From contig CAZCCV010000057.1 of assembly GCA_964497515.1 (NCBI GenBank), forward strand, positions 1-8,147: a stretch of DNA of 8,147 bases, given 5' to 3'. The notes beneath the pieces were generated by a model. The model was given only the letters and a program-made list of their open reading frames with translations, was not told where the DNA came from and did not search any database. This document shows, in pieces, positions 4,781 to 8,147 of this stretch. Position numbers and translations under genes: made by a program. Numbering within the stretch: position 1 is the first letter of the stretch; every line of letters starts with the position of its first letter. Source of the stretch: CAZCCV01 sp964497515 (GTDB taxonomy: Bacteria > Armatimonadota > UBA5829 > DTLH01).

Positions 4781-6832
4781 TTAGGCGTGCCAGTCTACAT
4801 CCCCTAACATCTGTTTAGCATATTTCTCGATGAAGACCTTTCTGGGCTCCACCTTATCCCCCATCAACACTGTGAAGATCTCATCTGCCTCCATAGCATC
4901 TTCAAGGGTAACCTGTGCAATAGATCGGTTGTTGGGATCCATTGTTGTCTCGTGAAGCTGTTCTGGATTCATCTCTCCAAGCCCCTTGAAGCGTTGAACG
5001 ACCACTTCCCTGCGTTTTGAAAGGGTCTTTAGGATTTCATCACGCTCGACCTCGGTCCTGCAGTACCACAGTTGATCCTTGCCTGCACGTATTCTAAAGA
5101 GAGGCGGTTGAGCAATGTAAATATGTCCGTGCTCCACCAGCGGAGTCATATACCTAAAGAAGAACGTTAGAAGCAGGGTTTTTATGTGATCTCCGTCGAC
5201 ATCGGCATCAGTCATGATGATAACTCGGTCGTATCTAAGCTTGGTGATGTCGAATTGACTGCCGTTACCATTACCGTTGCCATTTCCGTTGCCGTTCTCT
5301 TCCACTACATCATCCGAGGTGTCACCGACAACGCTCTTTGAGATCCCGGTACCTAGCGCGGTAATCAGAGACTTGATCTCTTCGTTTTCGAGTGCGCGAT
5401 CCATTCTCGTCTTTTCGACGTTCAGGATTTTGCCTCTCAGCGGAAGAATAGCCTGTGTACGTCTGTCGCGGCCTTGTCTAGCAGAGCCTCCTGCAGATTC
5501 ACCCTCTACAAGATATAGCTCACACTTGGAAGGGTCTTTCTCCGTGCAGTCTGAGAGTTTACCCGGAAGGGAAAGATTCTCAAGAGCATTCGCGCGCTTA
5601 ATGAGATCGGCCGCTTTTCGTGCAGCTTCGCGCGCACGTGCCGCAGTGAGAGCTTTGTCGACTATCTTCTTTGCGGTAGCTGGATTCTCTTCAAGGAACT
5701 CTGAGAGCCCTTCACCTACGATTGAGTTGACGAGTCCTTCCACTTCGGCGTTTGTCAGCCTGATCTTGGTTTGAGACTCGAACTGGGGATGCAGCACCTT
5801 AACTGCAATAACCGCTGCCATACCTTCGCGAGCATCGTCCCCAGTCAGGTTGGCATCTTTCTCCTTGAGAAAACCAGACTTGCGCGCGTAGGCATTGATT
5901 ACTCTGGTAAGGGCTGTTTTGAAGCCCGACAGGTGCGTTCCGCCCTCCGTGGTGTGGATATTGTTGGCGAAGGAATACACTATCTCCTGGAAGGTGTTGT
6001 TGTACTGGATAGCGATCTCTACTTCGGTATCATCGCGCCGCTTTGCGATGTATACAGGCTTGTGCAGTGCGTCTTTGTTCTTGTTGATATCCTGAACGAA
6101 GGCAACAAGCCCCTCTTTGTGGTGAAAGACGATTTCCTCGCCCATTTTCTCGTTCTTGAGAATAATCTTGACGAACGGGTTGAGGTAGGAAAGGTCGCGC
6201 AGTCGCTGAACCATAATGTCGTGGCGATACTCAACAGTGCCGAATATCTCAGCATCGGCCAGCCAGCGTACCGACGTGCCTGTCTGTTTTGTCTTGCCTA
6301 CAACCTCAAGCTCTGTGATCTGCTCGCCTTTTTCGAAGCGCTGTCTGTAGATTTTGCCGTCTCTTTGGACTTCGACTTCCAACCACTCAGACAGTGCGTT
6401 AACAGCGGAAACACCAATACCGTGGAGACCACCGGAGAACTTATAGCCACCCTCATCAAACTTGCCACCAGCGTGCAGCATAGTCAGGGCCACTGTAACT
6501 CCCGGGAGCCCTGTATCTTTGTTGATATCGACGGGGATGCCACGACCATTATCTATAACGGAGATACTCGAGTCTTCGTGAAGTATAACCCTGATTTCGT
6601 TACAGTGGCCAGCCAGAGCCTCGTCTATGGAGTTGTCGACAACCTCAACGAACAGGTGGTGCAGTCCCTGCAAACCAGTTCCGCCAATATACATGGCAGG
6701 CCTGCGTCGAACTCCTTCGAGCCCTTTCAAAACGGTTATCTGATCGGCGTCATACTTGCCGTCAACTTTCTCTGGTTCATCTAGAACGGGAATATCAGTT
6801 GCACCTGAGACTTCTCTATCATCGATCGACAT
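4781..6832 (-). CDS. gyrB: DNA gyrase subunit B
   Basis: This is the ATPase subunit of the topoisomerase that introduces negative supercoils with GyrA. Numbering here is from the TTG at 6868, the first codon of the open frame. The GHKL ATPase shows catalytic Glu75 and Asn79 (VEVVDNSIDEA), Asp106 in DNGRGIP, GGKF at 134-137 and GGLHGIG at 146-152. The transducer lysine loop QTK is at 366-368. The TOPRIM domain has Glu455 in LVEGESAGGSA and the metal-binding D554/D556 in MTDADVDGDH. QRFKGLGEMN is at 625-634 in the C-terminal part. It is longer than typical short GyrBs because of an N-terminal extension and an insertion at about 510-538 containing six Asn-Gly pairs. The annotated ATG at 6830-6832 (residue 13 of the open frame) is chosen because AGGAG and AGGA lie 4-9 bases upstream, while the TTG at 6868 has little upstream. 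ParE is less likely given the overall match to GyrB motifs. Confidence 0.95.
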   Translation of the reverse strand: MSIDDREVSGATDIPVLDEPEKVDGKYDADQITVLKGLEGVRRRPAMYIGGTGLQGLHHLFVEVVDNSIDEALAGHCNEIRVILHEDSSISVIDNGRGIPVDINKDTGLPGVTVALTMLHAGGKFDEGGYKFSGGLHGIGVSAVNALSEWLEVEVQRDGKIYRQRFEKGEQITELEVVGKTKQTGTSVRWLADAEIFGTVEYRHDIMVQRLRDLSYLNPFVKIILKNEKMGEEIVFHHKEGLVAFVQDINKNKDALHKPVYIAKRRDDTEVEIAIQYNNTFQEIVYSFANNIHTTEGGTHLSGFKTALTRVINAYARKSGFLKEKDANLTGDDAREGMAAVIAVKVLHPQFESQTKIRLTNAEVEGLVNSIVGEGLSEFLEENPATAKKIVDKALTAARAREAARKAADLIKRANALENLSLPGKLSDCTEKDPSKCELYLVEGESAGGSARQGRDRRTQAILPLRGKILNVEKTRMDRALENEEIKSLITALGTGISKSVVGDTSDDVVEENGNGNGNGNGNGSQFDITKLRYDRVIIMTDADVDGDHIKTLLLTFFFRYMTPLVEHGHIYIAQPPLFRIRAGKDQLWYCRTEVERDEILKTLSKRREVVVQRFKGLGEMNPEQLHETTMDPNNRSIAQVTLEDAMEADEIFTVLMGDKVEPRKVFIEKYAKQMLGDVDWHA
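5261..5296 (-). repeat. Hexanucleotide repeat coding for (Asn-Gly)6 in gyrB
   Basis: Six tandem six-base units, such as GCCGTT, ACCATT and TCCGTT on the plus strand, differ mainly at third codon positions and encode six Asn-Gly pairs. The synonymous variation suggests that the peptide pattern is kept, not just a recent slippage product. Change in unit number by slippage would keep the frame. Confidence 0.85.
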
Positions 6833-6906
6833 AGAATCCTGCTCCTGTCTTGCAACCATCGCAACCAAAGGACTCTCTCATGTACAAGTGTCAAGCCCCG
6901 GCAGAG

Positions 6907-6950
6907 CTCGGCTGACTAGTCCATTAACGCCGAGTTGTCGCGGCTGACAA
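6907..6950 (-). promoter_or_regulatory. Two abutting hairpins in the gyrB leader
   Basis: CTCGGC (6907-6912) pairs with GCCGAG (6929-6934), and directly next to it TTGTC (6935-6939) pairs with GACAA (6946-6950). The octamer CGGCTGAC occurs twice (6909-6916 and 6941-6948). In the minus-strand RNA the loop of the first hairpin contains GCCG, which could pair with the CGGC of the second, giving mutually exclusive folds. The leader from the promoter to the ATG is nearly 190 bases. A regulatory role is only possible, not shown. Confidence 0.35.
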
Positions 6951-7026
6951 TAGATGCATAAGACCTTAAAAAATCCATAGTTTGTGACAGAACCCTTCGG
7001 TTAGAGGGTCGCATTTGGACACTAAT

Positions 7027-7055
7027 ATTATATCAGAATAGAGAAGTCGGGTCAA
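7027..7055 (-). promoter_or_regulatory. Strong gyrB promoter
   Basis: On the minus strand TTGACC (7050-7055), 17 bases, then a perfect TATAAT (7027-7032), with TGA before it forming an extended -10. This is almost ideal for the housekeeping sigma factor. Transcription would start near 7020 and run through a leader of about 187 bases to gyrB. It lies downstream of the immA-like gene, so gyrB need not depend on that operon. Confidence 0.85.
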
Positions 7056-7119
7056 GCTTGGCACATTCGTTTCGGAGCCTTGGGAGTTGATGATCTGCGC
7101 ATATTATGACTTCAGTGTG

Positions 7120-7132
7120 ACTGCAGCGCAGT
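7120..7132 (-). other. Small hairpin just after the metallopeptidase stop
   Basis: ACTGC and GCAGT form a five-base stem with an AGC loop, starting two bases past the stop codon. There is no T run on the minus strand, so it is a weak terminator candidate at best. Read-through into the gyrB leader is possible. Confidence 0.25.
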
Positions 7133-7133
7133 A

Positions 7134-7664
7134 TCAGCCTTTCTCCCACTTTCGGTAAGGCAAACCGAGTTCGCGGAGGCGTACACGAATTGCGGACAAA
7201 GACACACCAAACCTTTCGGCGAGGATGGCGGTTCGATTCTCACGGTTGCTCGCCAGTTCTTTGAACCATTCTCTAACCCTGTCTTCTGGCATTAGGAGAA
7301 GCGCGGCAAATTGGTCACAAGATCGCTCTAAGATCGACCTGCTGGTCTTTAGTCCGTCGATGAAGAACAGCTCGACGCCGGCGGAGTTGCGTTCTGCAAG
7401 CAGGTGATGTCCTAGTTCGTGCGCAAGGGTGAACCGCTGCCTTGCAGGTGGTTTGAGATAGCAAGAGTTGATAGCAACCACAGGTGAGGCGCCGGGTATC
7501 CACAGATAGAATCCATCAATCTCTTGTGAGAACTCTTCGCGGTAGACATCGACTCCCAGGCGTGAGGCTACCCTGTCGAGATCCGCCGGTGGATCGAGTT
7601 TGAGTGACTGCCAAGCACTATGCGCAAACCGCACAACATCGTCTTCGAAGATGAGACTTCTCAA
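7134..7664 (-). CDS. ImmA/IrrE-family metallopeptidase
   Basis: This 176-residue protein has the zinc-peptidase motif HELGH at 82-86 within RFTLAHELGHHLL. A downstream helix at about 111-126 (ILERSCDQFAALLLMP) matches the E-x-x-x-(D/N)-x-F-A-A-x-L-L-M-P signature, with Glu113 the likely third zinc ligand. The C-terminal part (RTAILAERFGVSLSAIRVRLRELG, about 144-167) resembles a small helix-turn-helix, common in this family. Characterised members cleave a partner repressor (ImmA acting on ImmR of ICEBs1; IrrE/PprI acting on DdrO in Deinococcus). The natural partner here is the XRE protein encoded immediately upstream, with three bases between genes. The TTG start at 7662-7664 is supported by AAGGA, which lies in the last codons of the XRE gene seven bases upstream, so translation is probably coupled. 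No signal peptide, so cytoplasmic. Confidence 0.88.
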   Translation of the reverse strand: MRSLIFEDDVVRFAHSAWQSLKLDPPADLDRVASRLGVDVYREEFSQEIDGFYLWIPGASPVVAINSCYLKPPARQRFTLAHELGHHLLAERNSAGVELFFIDGLKTSRSILERSCDQFAALLLMPEDRVREWFKELASNRENRTAILAERFGVSLSAIRVRLRELGLPYRKWEKG

Positions 7665-7667
7665 AGC

Positions 7668-8021
7668 TCAATCCTTCTTGTTACTGTTCTCTACGCGTCT
7701 GACGAAGTCGAGTATCTGCTGTTTGCCCACTTCTGAGATATTTTTCTGCCCTCTCAGCGCAAACTCGACAGCTTTGACGGGGTCGTTTTGGCTCAGTTTC
7801 GGAGAATAACCAGCAGCAACCCGTAATTCGTCTTCGTCCGCATCATCGAAAGACTCGGCAATTCTGGCGATGATGTCTTTGGAAGGAATCCGGCCGTCGG
7901 ACATATCTTTCCAATAAGCGGCACTGATGCCGGATATTAGCCCTGCGCGCCGGAAGGTCAAGTGGTTCTTCGCCAGAATGTCTTTGATAATCTGACCGAA
8001 CTCGGGAGAGACTCCGCCCAT
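7668..8021 (-). CDS. XRE-family helix-turn-helix regulator
   Basis: This 117-residue cytoplasmic DNA-binding protein has a Cro/CI-type HTH at about 7-60 (FGQIIKDILAKNHLTFRRAGLISGISAAYWKDMSDGRIPSKDIIARIAESF), followed by DELRVAAGYSP at 64-74, a pattern usual after the fifth helix of this family. The remaining residues (about 80-117, mainly helical and charged) may dimerise or carry the site cut by the partner peptidase. The ATG start at 8019-8021 has a strong GGAGGT (8029-8034) seven bases upstream. It is the first gene of an operon with the metallopeptidase, and a palindrome in its own promoter suggests self-repression. Prophage or integrative-element regulators of the ImmR type are the closest functional precedent, but no integrase or phage gene is in the window. 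Confidence 0.88.
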   Translation of the reverse strand: MGGVSPEFGQIIKDILAKNHLTFRRAGLISGISAAYWKDMSDGRIPSKDIIARIAESFDDADEDELRVAAGYSPKLSQNDPVKAVEFALRGQKNISEVGKQQILDFVRRVENSNKKD

Positions 8022-8048
8022 GTCTGCTACCTCCGTAAACCAGAATCT

Positions 8049-8077
8049 AACTTAGCACACGGACATGCCGGTGTCAA
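8049..8077 (-). promoter_or_regulatory. Promoter of the xre-immA operon
   Basis: On the minus strand a perfect TTGACA (8072-8077), 17 bases, then TAAGTT (8049-8054) preceded by TGC, giving an extended -10. Transcription would start near 8042, about 20 bases before the XRE start codon, so the leader is short. Confidence 0.65.
8057..8074. promoter_or_regulatory. Palindromic operator candidate in the xre promoter
   Basis: ACACGGACATGCCGGTGT is an imperfect palindrome: 14 of 18 positions agree with its reverse complement, centred on CATG. It occupies the spacer between the -35 and -10 and overlaps the -35, an ideal place for a dimeric XRE repressor to block polymerase. Assignment to the adjacent XRE protein is inference from position and symmetry. 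Confidence 0.55.
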
Positions 8078-8147
8078 TGAGTCGTTTTGCACGGGTTACC
8101 CCTTCTAAAGTGTGTAAAATTGGTTTTGCATATCTCTTGGCAAGAAG
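8078..8147. other. Right edge without a recognised gene
   Basis: No supported coding sequence, RNA gene or repeat is seen upstream of the xre promoter. GGGTTACCC (8093-8101) is a minor dyad. A divergent gene may begin beyond the edge. Confidence 0.3.

Noticed and set aside
5277..5774. Open frame of 165 codons on the plus strand, antisense to gyrB
   Set aside because: Ser/Arg-rich translation without a domain, and no independent promoter or ribosome site; a shadow of gyrB.
5771..6784. Open frame of 337 codons on the plus strand, antisense to gyrB
   Set aside because: It is wholly inside the well-supported gyrB gene, has no family resemblance, and arises from the codon pattern of the opposite strand.
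7059..7073. Sigma-54-like TGGCAC on the plus strand
   Set aside because: The -12 position reads TC in place of GC, and no plus-strand gene follows.
6833..7133. Possible replication origin next to gyrB
   Set aside because: No cluster of DnaA boxes, no AT-rich unwinding region, and no dnaA, dnaN or recF nearby.
7134..8021. XRE plus second gene read as a classical toxin-antitoxin pair
   Set aside because: The second protein has a clear HELGH metallopeptidase motif of the ImmA/IrrE family and not a RES, HigB or HipA-type toxin fold, so a repressor-peptidase pair is the better reading.

Overview
The window looks like chromosomal sequence from a diderm (Gram-negative-type) bacterium of roughly balanced GC. 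It carries a predicted outer-membrane beta-barrel protein with a terminal Phe and a PEP-CTERM/exosortase substrate, both of which require an outer envelope. Start codons are mixed (ATG, GTG, TTG), with Shine-Dalgarno motifs before most of them. Lineage cannot be fixed from the sequence alone. The PEP-CTERM protein recalls ones I associate with Armatimonadota and other environmental diderms, but that is a weak inference.

Layout. 1-47: two copies of a short GGGGACAT-type repeat at the left edge. 138-704 (+): small secreted beta-barrel protein. 735-765: shared terminator between convergent genes. 794-1573 (-): PEP-CTERM protein, preceded by a consensus-like sigma-54 promoter at 1649-1665. 1817-3514 (-): TMTC-like GT-C membrane glycosyltransferase with C-terminal TPRs. 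3607-4008 (-): msrB. 4009-4293: divergent intergenic region with a promoter for each side and a long structured leader. 4294-4623 (+): RRM RNA-binding protein with a Gly/Arg tail, ending in a strong terminator. 4781-6832 (-): gyrB, with an unusual Asn-Gly repeat in the TOPRIM region and a near-consensus extended -10 promoter at 7027-7055. 7134-8021 (-): a two-gene operon of an XRE regulator and an ImmA/IrrE metallopeptidase, with a palindrome between the -35 and -10 of its promoter.

How the genes relate. Two groups can be argued. The first is the envelope group: the PEP-CTERM protein, its sigma-54 control site and the upstream TMTC-like glycosyltransferase. The PEP-CTERM protein has a Pro-rich stalk that is a possible target for surface glycosylation, but the link is inferred from adjacency only. 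The second is the XRE-ImmA pair, whose family precedent is a repressor inactivated by a peptidase. It forms a self-contained switch unit upstream of gyrB, which has its own promoter. MsrB, the RRM protein and GyrB are housekeeping or stress genes with no obvious partners here. No tRNA, rRNA, CRISPR array, complete mobile element or replication origin was seen.
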